Part shown: positions 7,956 to 17,340 of the stretch, one piece after another | Layout: each line of letters starts with the position of its first letter | Position numbering within the stretch: the stretch's first letter is position 1 | Notes under the pieces: generated by a model | Database searches by the model: none | The model's input: the letters and a program-made list of their open reading frames with translations, nothing else | What the model was told of the DNA's origin: nothing | Made by a program: the position numbers and the translations under genes | Source: Pararhizobium sp. YC-54 | GTDB lineage: Bacteria > Pseudomonadota > Alphaproteobacteria > Rhizobiales > Rhizobiaceae | DNA: 64,000 bases | Direction of reading: 5' to 3' | NCBI RefSeq assembly: GCF_025847205.1 | Contig: NZ_JAOYTH010000015.1 | Span: 111,893 to 175,892 of the forward strand

Positions 7956-9026
7956 ATGCCTCAAGCCTCCCCCTGGTGGACCCCCGATGTCCATGCCGAC
8001 CGCCGTGGTTTCCTGATTAGCCGCAACCGGATTCAGGCGGCGTTGCGCGGTTTCTTCGTCACGCGCGATTTTGTCGAGGTCGATACCGCGACGCTGCAGG
8101 TGTCGCCGGGCAACGAGGCGCATCTGCATGCTTTTGCAACGCAGGCAGTCCATCATGACGGCAGCACGGCGCCGCTCTATCTCCATACCTCGCCGGAATT
8201 TGCCTGCAAGAAACTGCTTTCGGCCGGCGAACAGCGCATCGCCTGCTTCGCCCATGTTTATCGCAACCGTGAGCGCGGGCCGTTGCACCATCCGGAATTC
8301 ACCATGCTGGAATGGTACCGGGCCGGTGAGACCTATGAGACGCTGATGCGCGATTGCGCGGAGATGTTAGGGCTGGCGGCCGAAACGGTAGGGGCAAAAC
8401 AGCTGGCCTATCGCGGGGCGCAGGCCGATCCGTTTGTGGAGCCGCAGCGCATCACCGTTGCTGAAGCCTTTGAGCGGTTTGCGGGTGTCGATCTTCTCTC
8501 CTCCATCGAGCCGAATGGCGAAACGGACCGGGAAAAGCTGGCCGGGGCGTTGCGCACCGCCGGGCTGCGGGTCGCGGACGATGATACATGGGCTGATATG
8601 TTCAGCCGGGTGATCGTCGAGAAGATCGAGCCAAATCTCGGCTTCGGCCGGGCGGCGATCCTTTATGAGTATCCCGTTGCCGAAGCTGCCCTTGCGCGGC
8701 CGGCGCCGCATGATGCCCGCGTGGCGGAACGGTTCGAGCTTTATGCCTGCGGCGTCGAGCTGGCCAATGCCTTTGGCGAACTGACGGATGCGAGCGAACA
8801 GCGCCGCCGCTTCGGCATGGAGATGGCGGAGAAGAGCCGCGTCTATGGCGAGACCTATCCGCTGGACGAGGACTTTCTCAGAGCGCTCGAAATCATGCCG
8901 CAGGCCAGCGGCAGCGCGCTCGGGTTCGACCGGCTGGTGATGCTGGCAACCGGCGCATCGCGGATCGATCAGGTGATCTGGGCACCGGTGGCCGAAACCG
9001 AGCCAATGAGCGAGGGCCACCGGTGA
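7956..9026 (+). CDS. epmA: EF-P--(R)-beta-lysine ligase EpmA
   Basis: A 356-residue homologue of EpmA (GenX/PoxA/YjeA), a shortened class II lysyl-tRNA synthetase without the anticodon domain. It activates (R)-beta-lysine with ATP and ligates it to Lys34 of EF-P. Class II features are visible: motif 2 with RNRERGPLHHPEF, and motif 3 near the C-terminus in the SGSALGFDRL segment. The ATG at 7956 has GGACGAAG upstream. The stop overlaps the GTG start of epmB by four bases (GTGA), so the two enzymes are translationally coupled. The gene diverges from efp, its substrate. Confidence 0.93.
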   Translation: MPQASPWWTPDVHADRRGFLISRNRIQAALRGFFVTRDFVEVDTATLQVSPGNEAHLHAFATQAVHHDGSTAPLYLHTSPEFACKKLLSAGEQRIACFAHVYRNRERGPLHHPEFTMLEWYRAGETYETLMRDCAEMLGLAAETVGAKQLAYRGAQADPFVEPQRITVAEAFERFAGVDLLSSIEPNGETDREKLAGALRTAGLRVADDDTWADMFSRVIVEKIEPNLGFGRAAILYEYPVAEAALARPAPHDARVAERFELYACGVELANAFGELTDASEQRRRFGMEMAEKSRVYGETYPLDEDFLRALEIMPQASGSALGFDRLVMLATGASRIDQVIWAPVAETEPMSEGHR

Positions 9027-10093
9027 CCGCACTTGGTTCCTTAAAGACGATTGATGATCTGGAAGAGGCGGGCTTGGTTTCCGCCGGCCGGCGGGCCGGA
9101 CTGGATGAGGTTGCCGCCCGTTATGCGGTGGCCGTTACGCCGGCGATAGCAGCCCTGATCGACCCGAACGACCGCAACGATCCGATAGCGCGCCAGTTCA
9201 TCCCGGATGCGGCAGAGCTCTCGCGTTTGCCGGAAGAACGCGAGGATCCGATCGGCGACGGCGCACACAGTCCTGTCGAGGGCATCGTCCATCGTTATCC
9301 CGATCGCGTACTGTTGAAGGCCGTGCATGTCTGCCCGGTCTATTGCCGGTTCTGTTTCCGCCGTGAAATGGTCGGGCCGCAGGGGCTCGGCACGCTTGCA
9401 GCGCAGGCGATGGACAATGCCTTTGCCTATATCGCGGATCACACGGAGATATGGGAGGTCATCCTCACCGGCGGCGATCCGCTGGTGCTGTCGCCGCGCA
9501 GGCTCGCGTCGATCATGGAACGGCTGGCAGCGATCGAGCATGTAAAGATCGTCCGCTTCCATACCCGTGTGCCCGTGGTCGAGCCCGAGCGGGTGGATAG
9601 CGCCCTGATCGCGGCGCTCAAGGCCAGCGGCAAAACCACCTATCTGGCGCTGCACGCCAACCATCCGCGCGAACTGACGGCCGATGCCCGCGCCGCCTGT
9701 GCCCGGCTGGTCGATAGCGGTATCGTCATGGTCAGCCAATCTGTGCTCTTGAAGGGCGTCAACGACGATCCGGAGACGCTGGCCAGCCTGATGCGCGCCT
9801 TCGTCGAAAACCGGATCAAGCCCTATTACCTGCACCATCCCGATTTGGCACCCGGAACCAGCCATTTCCGCCTCACGATCGAGGAGGGGCAGGCGCTGGT
9901 GGCGTCCCTGCGCGGCCGCGTCTCAGGCCTTTGCCAGCCGGCCTATATCCTCGATATCCCCGGCGGCCACGGCAAGACGGTGATCAGTACCACGACGATC
10001 GCGGACAATGGCGGCGGCTGCTACACGGTTTTGGATTTCAACGGCGGGGAGCATACGTATCCGCCCATATCCGCAAAGAGCCAGCCTGCCTAA
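9023..10093 (+). CDS. epmB: EF-P beta-lysylation protein EpmB (lysine 2,3-aminomutase family)
   Basis: A 356-residue radical-SAM, PLP-dependent aminomutase of the KamA/YjeK family, converting (S)-alpha-lysine to (R)-beta-lysine for EpmA. The cluster-binding motif is CPVYCRFC with cysteines at residues 104, 108 and 111. The family's RFHTRVPVVEPERV segment follows, and PGGHGK near the C-terminus holds the predicted PLP lysine. Translation starts at a GTG inside the epmA stop region (four-base overlap). Its own 3' end overlaps the convergent LuxR-type gene by four bases. Together with efp and epmA it forms a complete beta-lysylation set; no EpmC hydroxylase gene is present here. Confidence 0.93.
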   Translation: MTALGSLKTIDDLEEAGLVSAGRRAGLDEVAARYAVAVTPAIAALIDPNDRNDPIARQFIPDAAELSRLPEEREDPIGDGAHSPVEGIVHRYPDRVLLKAVHVCPVYCRFCFRREMVGPQGLGTLAAQAMDNAFAYIADHTEIWEVILTGGDPLVLSPRRLASIMERLAAIEHVKIVRFHTRVPVVEPERVDSALIAALKASGKTTYLALHANHPRELTADARAACARLVDSGIVMVSQSVLLKGVNDDPETLASLMRAFVENRIKPYYLHHPDLAPGTSHFRLTIEEGQALVASLRGRVSGLCQPAYILDIPGGHGKTVISTTTIADNGGGCYTVLDFNGGEHTYPPISAKSQPA

Positions 10094-11187
10094 AGACGGA
10101 TTTTGCCGAACAGGGCGCTGAGTTCGGATTGCCGGCCGGTGCCGGTTTTCTGGAATATCGAGCGGATATGGCTTCTGACCGTTTCGTAGCCGATGCCGTG
10201 CTGTCTGGCGATGTCAACGGCGCTCATGCCGCTGGCGACGTTAAGCGATATTCGCGTTTCCGCCGGGGTCAGGTCGAACAGCGCCATCAGTGTTTCCGGT
10301 TTTAGCCGCATTTCGTCGTCCGGATCCTCGATCAGGGCCATGGCGCAGGAATGCGAAAATACGTCGGCGAGCTGCGTGCCAAACCGTTCAAACCGGACGA
10401 TGAGCGGCCGCCTGCCGGTGCGCGACAGGCGAACCGCAGACAATGTCTCGGCCGTCGCGCCCGGTGCCTGCAGCGCGATTTTGAGCTCGCGGTGGAAGCG
10501 CGCGGTCTCATGCGCTAAGCCGGCGCGCACTTCGCCTCGCAAAATGCGCAAATCATCCGAAAACAGCGCATCGGCCTTCGGGTTCGTCAAGGTGACGAGG
10601 CCTTTCCGGTTGAAGAAGATGCAGCCGATGTTCGAGGTTTGGAAGGCGGCTGCCATGCCGGCGACCTTGCTTTCGTCAATATGCTGGGCGAGTTGTAAGG
10701 CCGTCAGCAGCCGTGTCCGGATGGCATGGAAGTGCGGCATGTCCCTCGTCTGCGGGGAAACATCCGCCAGCCTGTTCTGGAGGACGAAATACAGCGTGTC
10801 CTTGCCTGAAGAGATATCCATCAGGACGCAATCACCAACGCCGTATTTTCTCATGAACCGATAGTATTCGTGGTGGTTGAATTGCTCCTTCGAGATGAAG
10901 TCGGCTTCAAGCACCACGCCGGCGCGCTGGAGCGGCTGCAGAAGGTGCGCGCGAAAATCCCGCGATCCCCAGTCGTCGCGCACATAGCCTTCGAGAAGAC
11001 CTTCGAGGTTTTCCGTGGTGAGCGCTGCGCCGAATCTGCCGCGGCCGGTCGGCTCCATGATGTTGACACCCAAGGCACCGCTCGCCCTGCCGATGGCTTC
11101 GATTGTCGGCAGCCATAGCGAGGGTTCAAAAATTGCAGCCTGGACCTGATCCAGGGCTTGAGAGAGGAGTCCGGCGTTGACGCGCAT
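10090..11187 (-). CDS. LuxR-type helix-turn-helix regulator
   Basis: A 365-residue protein with a C-terminal LuxR/GerE DNA-binding domain at roughly residues 300-360 (LTPAETRISLNVASG, then VDIARQHGIGYETVRSHI). The N-terminal 290 residues do not look like an acyl-homoserine lactone domain or a receiver; a PAS-like sensor fold around residues 180-280 is possible. No luxI-type gene is nearby, so quorum sensing is not supported. The start at 11187 has a modest GAGCAG upstream. The next gene on this strand upstream is separated by a terminator, so the regulator is likely transcribed alone. Its target is unknown. Confidence 0.82.
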   Translation of the reverse strand: MRVNAGLLSQALDQVQAAIFEPSLWLPTIEAIGRASGALGVNIMEPTGRGRFGAALTTENLEGLLEGYVRDDWGSRDFRAHLLQPLQRAGVVLEADFISKEQFNHHEYYRFMRKYGVGDCVLMDISSGKDTLYFVLQNRLADVSPQTRDMPHFHAIRTRLLTALQLAQHIDESKVAGMAAAFQTSNIGCIFFNRKGLVTLTNPKADALFSDDLRILRGEVRAGLAHETARFHRELKIALQAPGATAETLSAVRLSRTGRRPLIVRFERFGTQLADVFSHSCAMALIEDPDDEMRLKPETLMALFDLTPAETRISLNVASGMSAVDIARQHGIGYETVRSHIRSIFQKTGTGRQSELSALFGKIRL

Positions 11188-11319
11188 TCGAATCTGCTCA
11201 CATTCGAAATGGACGACTTTAAGTTTGCAGGGCTCCTCGCGTCAATGGTGCGGGGTGGGCATGGGCGCATGATCGGGGCCCATTTTTGGTTCTATGCCGT
11301 TCGCATGGGAAATCGCACA

Positions 11320-11359
11320 CAAAAAAACCGGTCACTTCACGCGAAGTGACCCGCTTTTT
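11320..11359 (-). terminator. intrinsic terminator of the OmpA-like lipoprotein gene
   Basis: Read on the minus strand, a GGTCACTTC / GAAGTGACC stem with a GCGT loop is followed by a run of seven T. It lies 17 bases beyond the stop of the OmpA-like gene and separates it from the LuxR-type gene. Confidence 0.85.
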
Positions 11360-11375
11360 AAACCCATACGCTGGA

Positions 11376-12041
11376 TCAGCTCTCCTTGATCGGTGCGATC
11401 GAGATTTCGACGCGGCGGTTCTGCGCGCGTCCTGCCGGGCTGGCATTCGAGGCGATCGGCCGGTCGGGGCCGTAGCCGACGGCCGACATGCGGCGCTGGT
11501 CGACACCGCGCGATCCGAGATAGTTGGCAACCGATATGGCACGCCGTTCCGAAAGATCCTGGTTGTGGCTGGCGCTGCCGGTCGAATCCGTATGGCCGTC
11601 AACATCGATCAACGTCTTGTTGAACTTGCGCAGCACGGTTGCGACTGAGTCCAGCGTCGGATAGGCGCTGGGGTTCATCTGGTCCTGGTCGGTGCCGAAC
11701 GTAATGTTTTCCGGCATGTTGAGAACGATGCGGTCGCCGACGCGGGTCACCGAAACGCCGGTGTTCTGCAGCTGCGCGCGCAGTTCGGATTCCTGGCTAT
11801 CCATGTAGTTGCCGATCAGGCCACCACCCAGCGCACCGATGCCGGCGCCGACCAGAGCCGCATCGCGGCGTCCGGCAGCACTGCCGCCGACCAGAAGGCC
11901 GGTCGCGGCACCAAGGCCCGCGCCGATCAGCGCACCGCCGGCTGTGTTCGACATCTTCTGTTCGCCCGTATACGGGTCGGTCGTGGTGCAGCCTGAAAGA
12001 TAGACTGCGGCGATGGCCAATACGGCGAATTTCTTGATCAT
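11376..12041 (-). CDS. OmpA-family lipoprotein (YiaD-like)
   Basis: A 221-residue lipoprotein. The signal peptide ends in the lipobox LSGC with the lipidated cysteine at residue 18. Residues about 35-90 carry glycine-zipper segments (GGALIGAGLGAATG, AGIGALGGG), and residues about 100-215 are an OmpA C-terminal peptidoglycan-binding domain with DGHTDSTGS and SERRA motifs. It should be anchored in the outer membrane and bind peptidoglycan, like E. coli YiaD. The ATG at 12041 is preferred, with GAGGA about 11 bases upstream; a TTG at 12059 in frame would add six residues. Confidence 0.9.
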   Translation of the reverse strand: MIKKFAVLAIAAVYLSGCTTTDPYTGEQKMSNTAGGALIGAGLGAATGLLVGGSAAGRRDAALVGAGIGALGGGLIGNYMDSQESELRAQLQNTGVSVTRVGDRIVLNMPENITFGTDQDQMNPSAYPTLDSVATVLRKFNKTLIDVDGHTDSTGSASHNQDLSERRAISVANYLGSRGVDQRRMSAVGYGPDRPIASNASPAGRAQNRRVEISIAPIKES

Positions 12042-12153
12042 GGAATCAAAGGTCCTCAATGGTGCTCACTGTGCTTCATACTACCGATTGCGGCAGGAAG
12101 ATGAAGAGGACAGGCCCATTATAACGGTCAAATAGCGTCGAGACCTCTTACAA

Positions 12154-12199
12154 CAGACGCGGGAACGCATGTAAAACACGGCTCCCGCGCCCCTGTCTG
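12154..12199 (-). terminator. possible hairpin terminator after the Cys-rich gene
   Basis: A CGCGGGA/TCCCGCG stem (12158-12164 and 12183-12189), extendable by CAGAC/GTCTG, begins right at the stop codon of the gene at 12200. There is no clear T run, so termination here is uncertain. Confidence 0.3.
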
Positions 12200-12577
12200 C
12201 TATTCGGTCAGGTCGATCTCTTCGGTGTTGCCGCCGGTGCAGGTGTAGCAGCAATCCGTGCAGGTTTCGGCATTGTCCGGACCGGTTCCCCAATAGGTGC
12301 TCTTGTCGCCGGAAATCCAGGCGCCGTAGCAGATTTTCTCGCCTTCATCGCAGGAAAGCGGGATCTGCTTGGTTTCGCCATCGTCCAGCAGATAGACTTG
12401 GTTATTGCCCGGCCAGACATGGTCGCGGTCCTGGCTGTAAAGCTCGACTTCGACGGCATTCGGATGGCTGTTTTTCATCTGGAAGGTCACGTCGGCGGCC
12501 GCAGCAGCAGAAACGCTGCCAAGTGCCAGAAGGACGGACAGCGCGGTCAGGCCCGCGCGTTGACGAATAGTTTTCAT
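12200..12577 (-). CDS. small secreted six-cysteine protein, function unknown
   Basis: A 125-residue protein with a clear Sec signal peptide (positive N-terminus, hydrophobic residues 9-22, cleavage near AAAA-D at 28-29). The mature part is about 97 residues and holds six cysteines at 76, 83, 106, 109, 110 and 113. The last four form the cluster CTDCCYTC. Disulfides or metal binding in the periplasm are both possible. Residues 30-72 look like a beta-sandwich with an NSHPN-type loop. No family is recognised. The AAGGGG ribosome site five bases before the ATG supports expression. Confidence 0.72.
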   Translation of the reverse strand: MKTIRQRAGLTALSVLLALGSVSAAAAADVTFQMKNSHPNAVEVELYSQDRDHVWPGNNQVYLLDDGETKQIPLSCDEGEKICYGAWISGDKSTYWGTGPDNAETCTDCCYTCTGGNTEEIDLTE

Positions 12578-12747
12578 GGGTTCCCCTTAAGAATATCAGC
12601 CTTACGGCCGAATATCAGCTAACACGAAGGTTAAGGGCGCGGAATGGCTCTCCCAAGCGAAATTCGCTGTTTTTTCCGCGTGATATGGCCATTTTTGGTG
12701 ACGTTTTTTGGCAACAAGGATAGGTGGAATCCTATGCGTGCCGCACG

Positions 12748-13278
12748 TCAACCGGTGGTCAGAGACTTGTAGAAAAACGTCGATCCGCAATAGCTGCCGT
12801 CCGGCATCAGCGCATATTGCGGAATGACGCCGACGCGCTGCCAGCCGAACTTTTCGTAAATGCTTTCAGCTGGGCTTCCAGTTGCCGTGTCAAGCACGAG
12901 GATGTGCCGACCATGCTTGGCGGCTTCGGCTTCCGCGGCATCCATCAGCAGCCGCGAAAGCCCGAGGCCACGGGCCTTGCGGTGAACGAGCAGTTTCTTC
13001 AGGTCGGCGCGATGGGGTTGGTTGGGCATCGTGCCGATGCCCAGTTGCACGGTACCGAGTATCTCGCCGTCTTTCTCGGCGACGATCAGCACCGTGCTGC
13101 CCTCGGCGACGGCGTGGGCAACGCCCTGCCAATACGGCATCGCATCCTGCAGCGTGTAGGGCGACATGAAGCCGACGGATGCGCCGCCCTCGACGCAATC
13201 GGACAGGACCTCTGCGAGCGCGGGTAAGGCGTGGGTGGTTTCGGAAGGGGCGAGCGTGCGGATGGTGACTTGGGACAT
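12748..13278 (-). CDS. GNAT-family N-acetyltransferase
   Basis: A 176-residue acetyltransferase with the GNAT fold. Strand 4 and the acetyl-CoA loop are seen in KLLVHRKARGLGLSRLLM (residues about 97-114), followed by a conserved VLDTATGSPAESIYEKFGW helix region. The acceptor is unknown; such proteins often acetylate amines, antibiotics or amino acids. It starts five bases after the stop of the XRE-cupin regulator on the same strand and lacks a strong ribosome site, which points to translational coupling in a two-gene operon. Confidence 0.88.
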   Translation of the reverse strand: MSQVTIRTLAPSETTHALPALAEVLSDCVEGGASVGFMSPYTLQDAMPYWQGVAHAVAEGSTVLIVAEKDGEILGTVQLGIGTMPNQPHRADLKKLLVHRKARGLGLSRLLMDAAEAEAAKHGRHILVLDTATGSPAESIYEKFGWQRVGVIPQYALMPDGSYCGSTFFYKSLTTG

Positions 13279-13283
13279 CGGGG

Positions 13284-13853
13284 TCAGACTTTGCTGCGGT
13301 TGAGAATGATGGCGTAGCGCGCAGGCACGCCATGCGGATTGTGAAAGATGTGGGCTTCGGCAAGCCGCATGAACAGGCAGTCGCCGGCCTCCAGCACATG
13401 GGTTTCCTCGCCGGCCGTCATGGTCAGCTTGCCTTCGAAAAGCCAGAGATGTTGCGTCAGCCCGGCATCGAATTGCTGCTGTTCGAACACGACGCGCGCA
13501 CCCGGCGGAAACTCAACTTCGACGATATCGACGGGCGATCCCGTTCCATCCGGTGAGACGGAACGGCGCAGATAGCCGGTTTCCGGATCGCGCCAGATGC
13601 GCTGCTCGTCCCGGCGCAGAAGAGGATCTCCGGCGGTTTCGCCATCGGCGAAAAACCGCGACAAGGTCGTGCCCAATGCGCTGCACAGCCGGGCGAGAAG
13701 CTGGGCGGTGGGGCTTGCTTCGCCGCGCTCGATGCGTGAAATCATCGCCCGGCTGACACCGGCGCGGGTAGCGAGCTCGTCCAGCGTCATCGTCTGCGCC
13801 AGCCGCAGGGACTTCATCCGTTCGGCGATATTGGTTTCGAATCCATTTTCCAT
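13284..13853 (-). CDS. XRE-family regulator with cupin domain
   Basis: A 189-residue regulator: an XRE helix-turn-helix at residues about 8-65 (TLDELATRAGVSRAMISRIERGEASP) and a C-terminal cupin at about 105-185. This architecture senses a small molecule through the cupin; many members control transport or catabolism of amines or amino acids. The ATG at 13853 has no Shine-Dalgarno sequence and is embedded in a TATAATGG repeat, so the mRNA may be leaderless. It is followed by the GNAT gene and diverges from an MFS transporter, both plausible targets. A longer open frame upstream (to 14009) runs through the operator and is not considered coding. Confidence 0.87.
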   Translation of the reverse strand: MENGFETNIAERMKSLRLAQTMTLDELATRAGVSRAMISRIERGEASPTAQLLARLCSALGTTLSRFFADGETAGDPLLRRDEQRIWRDPETGYLRRSVSPDGTGSPVDIVEVEFPPGARVVFEQQQFDAGLTQHLWLFEGKLTMTAGEETHVLEAGDCLFMRLAEAHIFHNPHGVPARYAIILNRSKV

Positions 13854-13882
13854 TATAGGAGAATTATACGTCCATATAATGG
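13850..13882. promoter_or_regulatory. candidate operator/promoter of the XRE-cupin gene
   Basis: CCATTATA (13850-13857) and TATAATGG (13875-13882) form an 8-bp inverted repeat with a 17-base spacer. A further ATTATA sits between them at 13863-13868. The three hexamers are spaced 11 and 12 bases apart, about one helical turn each. The left arm contains the start codon of the regulator. The inner hexamer read on the minus strand is a perfect TATAAT -10, with TTGACT upstream (13883-13888, 14-base spacer). Autorepression is the natural reading; it is inferred. Confidence 0.55.
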
Positions 13883-14072
13883 AGTCAACGCAAATTCGGC
13901 CATCGTTGAAAAAAATCCGTTGCGTGCCGCTGCGGCGACAGTCGAAGACGGCATTTGGGGATATGGTGCGATTCACGGCTGGCGTCGTACAAAACAGCCA
14001 TGTGATCAATATGTTAGAGTATACTTGCGCAAGCGCACCCGGTGGCAGCTTGCTGGATCTTTAGGGGCGCCG

Positions 14073-15347
14073 ATGGCAGCGGTAGAAGAAATCCGGTTCG
14101 GACAGCCGCGGGCATCCGTGCTGTCGATCGCCAGCATCGTACTGTCGATGGCCTGCGTCGGCATCGGTAACGGCATGATGTTCGCCTATGTGCCGTTCCT
14201 GCTGGCCCGCGGCGACAGCCCGCCCTGGATTGCCGGTGCTGCGGTGACGGCTCTTGCGTTCGGCGGTCTTGCCGGCTGCGTCGTTGCCGGGCCGATGATC
14301 CGAAGGGTCGGCCATGCGCGGGCGTTTTCCTGCTCCATGGCGCTGGTGCTGCTGTCGGCCTTCCTGATCGCTCTCGGATTTCACCCGCTGCTCTGGGTTT
14401 TCGCGCGCGGTGTCTATGGTGCGGCCGGCAATATCAACTTCATCATCTCGCTGAGCTGGCTCAACCATGCCAGCGCCAACAGCTGGCGCGGCAAGGCGAT
14501 GTCGGTGTTCTATATGGTCTATGTCATCGCCATCGGGCTCGGCGCCTGGCTGTTCGGCCAGATCCCGGCCGACGGAAATCTGGCGCCGCTGCTGACCATC
14601 TTCTTCACCACCATGGCGATCTTGCCGATCGGCCTGACACGTCTGCCCAACCCGCCGCCGCCGGCAAAAGTCAGTGTCGATGTGCCGATGGTCTGGCGCA
14701 ATTCCCCGGTCGCCTTTGTCGGCGTTCTCGCCGCCGGCGGGCTTTCCATGGCCGTGCAGGGGTTTACGCCGATCTATGCCGCGGCCAATTCGGTCAGTCA
14801 GGGCGATGTGGCGCTGTTGATGCTGGTCATGCAGTTCGGTCTGATCTTCATCCAGTATCCGATGGGCGTGCTGTCGGACAGGATTGACCGGCGTATCGTG
14901 CTGATCCTCGTCTGCCTGCTGATTTCGGCCGCTGCCGTCGTGGCGCTCTCCGTCTCGTTTGCCAACCTGATCCTGTTGATGCTGGTCTTCGCTGTTTTCG
15001 CCGGTGCCGTCGAAACCGTCTATTCGATCGCCAATGCCCATGCCAACGACCGCACCGCACCCGCCGATTTCGTGCCGCTCGCCTCGACGCTTCTGATGTG
15101 CTGGTCGATTGCCGCTACGATCATTCCCTTGTCGATCACGCTTTTGACGCCGGTGTTCGGCCCGAAGACCTTCATCTATGCCGCGATGGGAACGGCGCTC
15201 GCCTATGCAGCGTTCGTCGCCGTGCGTCTGAAATTCCGCGAAACGGTGCCGCCGCACCTGCGGGAAAGTTTCGAGATGAAGAGCGCGCAGATGCCGAATG
15301 CCGGCGCGATGGTCGAGGGCGGGAAGACCGGTAGCGGCAGTTCCTGA
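14073..15347 (+). CDS. MFS transporter (YcaD-like)
   Basis: A 424-residue major facilitator with 12 predicted transmembrane helices, resembling the YcaD/DHA-type branch. The loop between helices 2 and 3 reads [13 protein letters not shown], the family's G-x-x-x-D/R-x-G-R-R-like element, and a second such loop occurs after helix 8 ([13 protein letters not shown]). It should be an inner-membrane proton-driven exporter; the substrate is unknown. The ATG at 14073 has AGGGGC upstream. Longer starts up to 13920 extend through the regulatory region. It is divergent from the XRE-cupin regulator, 219 bases away, and is its most likely neighbouring target. Confidence 0.87.
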   Translation: MAAVEEIRFGQPRASVLSIASIVLSMACVGIGNGMMFAYVPFLLARGDSPPWIAGAAVTALAFGGLAGCVVAGPMIRRVGHARAFSCSMALVLLSAFLIALGFHPLLWVFARGVYGAAGNINFIISLSWLNHASANSWRGKAMSVFYMVYVIAIGLGAWLFGQIPADGNLAPLLTIFFTTMAILPIGLTRLPNPPPPAKVSVDVPMVWRNSPVAFVGVLAAGGLSMAVQGFTPIYAAANSVSQGDVALLMLVMQFGLIFIQYPMGVLSDRIDRRIVLILVCLLISAAAVVALSVSFANLILLMLVFAVFAGAVETVYSIANAHANDRTAPADFVPLASTLLMCWSIAATIIPLSITLLTPVFGPKTFIYAAMGTALAYAAFVAVRLKFRETVPPHLRESFEMKSAQMPNAGAMVEGGKTGSGSS

Positions 15348-15456
15348 GGCCGGCGCCCCCAGTCACCTTGCGGCAAAAGGCGGCGTTGATTGCAATTCGT
15401 CGGCCGCGATCGGTAAAATTCTTTGCAGTTTCCAAGGTTCCATTGTATGCGGGCGC

Positions 15457-17283
15457 ATGAGCACAACACCTTCAAAGACGCCCCTGTCGCACATCCGCAA
15501 TTTTTCGATCGTCGCCCATATCGACCATGGCAAGTCGACGCTGGCTGACCGGCTGATCCAGTCGACGGGCGGCCTTGCCGCGCGCGAGATGTCGGAGCAG
15601 GTTCTCGATAACATGGATATCGAGAAGGAGCGCGGCATCACCATCAAGGCGCAGACGGTGCGTCTGCATTATGTCGCCAACAATGGCGAGACCTATGTCC
15701 TCAACCTGATCGACACGCCCGGCCATGTCGACTTCGCCTATGAAGTCTCGCGCTCGCTGTCGGCCTGCGAAGGCTCGCTTCTGGTGGTGGATGCATCCCA
15801 GGGCGTCGAAGCCCAGACGCTCGCCAACGTCTATCAGGCGATCGACAACAACCACGAGATCGTCACGGTTCTCAACAAGATCGACCTGCCGGCCGCCGAG
15901 CCTGATCGTATCCGCGAGCAGATCGAGGAAGTCATCGGCATCGATGCATCGCAGGCGGTGCTGATCTCGGCCAAGACCGGGCTTGGCATTCCCGACGTGC
16001 TGGAAGCGATCGTGCATCAGCTGCCCGCGCCGAAGAGCGAGGGCGGCGAGACTGCGCCGCTGAAGGCGCTGCTAGTCGATAGCTGGTACGACACCTATCT
16101 CGGCGTCATCGTTCTCGTGCGTATTCTCGACGGCGTCCTGAAGAAGGGCCAGACCGTGCGGATGATGGGCACGGACGCCAAGTATCAGGTGGAGCGTGTC
16201 GGCGTCATCACGCCGAAGATGGTCACCGTCGATGCGCTCGGCCCGGGCGAGATCGGCTTCATCACGGCGTCGATCAAGGAAGTCGCCGATACCCGCGTCG
16301 GCGATACCATCACCGAGGACAAGCGGCCGACCGCCAACATGCTGCCGGGCTTCAAGCCGGCCCAGCCGGTGGTGTTCTGCGGCCTGTTCCCGGTCGATGC
16401 CGCCGATTTCGAGGACCTGCGCGCCGCCATGGGCAAGCTGCGCCTCAACGACGCGTCCTTCTCCTTCGAAATGGAATCGTCCGCCGCTCTCGGCTTTGGT
16501 TTCCGTTGCGGGTTCCTGGGCCTGCTGCATCTCGAAATCGTTCAGGAACGCCTTGAGCGCGAGTTCGACCTCGACCTGATCGCGACCGCCCCGTCCGTCG
16601 TCTACAAGCTGTTCATGACCGACGGCACCGAACGTGAGCTGCACAATCCGGCCGATATGCCCGATGTCGTCAAGATCGCCGAAATCCACGAGCCGTGGAT
16701 CCGCGCCACCATCCTGACGCCGGACGACTATCTCGGCGGCATCCTCAAGCTCTGCCAGGACCGGCGCGGCATCCAGGTGGAGCTGACCTATGTCGGCACC
16801 CGCGCGATGCTCACCTATGACCTGCCGCTCAACGAAGTCGTGTTCGATTTCTACGACCGGCTGAAGTCGATTTCCAAGGGCTATGCGTCTTTCGATTACG
16901 CGATCACCCAGCATCAGGAAGGCCATCTGGTCAAGATGTCGATCCTCGTCAATGGCGAGCCGGTCGATGCGCTGTCGATGATGGTTCACCGCATGGCAGC
17001 CGAAAAGCGCGGCCGCGACATGTGCGAGAAGCTCAAGGAGCTGATCCCGAAGCACATGTTCAAGATCCCGATCCAGGCCGCCATCGGCGGCAACGTGATC
17101 GCCCGCGAAACCATCTCGGCCCTCCGCAAGGACGTCACCGCCAAGTGCTACGGCGGCGATGCCTCGCGCAAACGCAAGCTGCTCGACAAGCAGAAGGCCG
17201 GCAAGAAGCGCATGCGCCAGTTCGGCAAGGTGGAAATCCCCCAGGAAGCGTTCATCGCGGCGCTCAAGATGGGCGACGAGTAA
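15457..17283 (+). CDS. lepA: elongation factor 4 (LepA) GTPase
   Basis: A 608-residue translational GTPase, standard length for EF4/LepA, which acts on the ribosome during back-translocation and in 30S biogenesis. The G domain shows AHIDHGKST (G1), the RGITIK switch region, DTPGHVDF (G3) and NKIDLP (G4). The LepA-specific C-terminal domain ends in a Lys-rich segment with [18 protein letters not shown]. The ATG at 15457 matches the family start; an upstream open frame to 15298 lacks similarity. The ribosome site is weak. It is followed 57 bases later by the ccdA antitoxin gene. Confidence 0.96.
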   Translation: MSTTPSKTPLSHIRNFSIVAHIDHGKSTLADRLIQSTGGLAAREMSEQVLDNMDIEKERGITIKAQTVRLHYVANNGETYVLNLIDTPGHVDFAYEVSRSLSACEGSLLVVDASQGVEAQTLANVYQAIDNNHEIVTVLNKIDLPAAEPDRIREQIEEVIGIDASQAVLISAKTGLGIPDVLEAIVHQLPAPKSEGGETAPLKALLVDSWYDTYLGVIVLVRILDGVLKKGQTVRMMGTDAKYQVERVGVITPKMVTVDALGPGEIGFITASIKEVADTRVGDTITEDKRPTANMLPGFKPAQPVVFCGLFPVDAADFEDLRAAMGKLRLNDASFSFEMESSAALGFGFRCGFLGLLHLEIVQERLEREFDLDLIATAPSVVYKLFMTDGTERELHNPADMPDVVKIAEIHEPWIRATILTPDDYLGGILKLCQDRRGIQVELTYVGTRAMLTYDLPLNEVVFDFYDRLKSISKGYASFDYAITQHQEGHLVKMSILVNGEPVDALSMMVHRMAAEKRGRDMCEKLKELIPKHMFKIPIQAAIGGNVIARETISALRKDVTAKCYGGDASRKRKLLDKQKAGKKRMRQFGKVEIPQEAFIAALKMGDE

Positions 17284-17303
17284 GGTCTTTTCTTCCATCG
17301 GCG

Positions 17304-17322
17304 TGCGCATATTATAGGCGCA
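17304..17322. promoter_or_regulatory. candidate CcdA operator over the ccdAB promoter
   Basis: TGCGC-N9-GCGCA is a perfect 5-bp inverted repeat that encloses an ATTATAG -10-like sequence, 19 bases upstream of ccdA. Toxin-antitoxin operons are typically autorepressed at such sites. Assignment is by position and symmetry only. Confidence 0.4.
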
Positions 17323-17340
17323 TAGCCGATGGAGAAGATC

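Noticed and set aside
10090..11187. Quorum-sensing LuxR receptor
   Set aside because: The N-terminal part lacks the acyl-homoserine-lactone pocket pattern and no luxI homologue is nearby.
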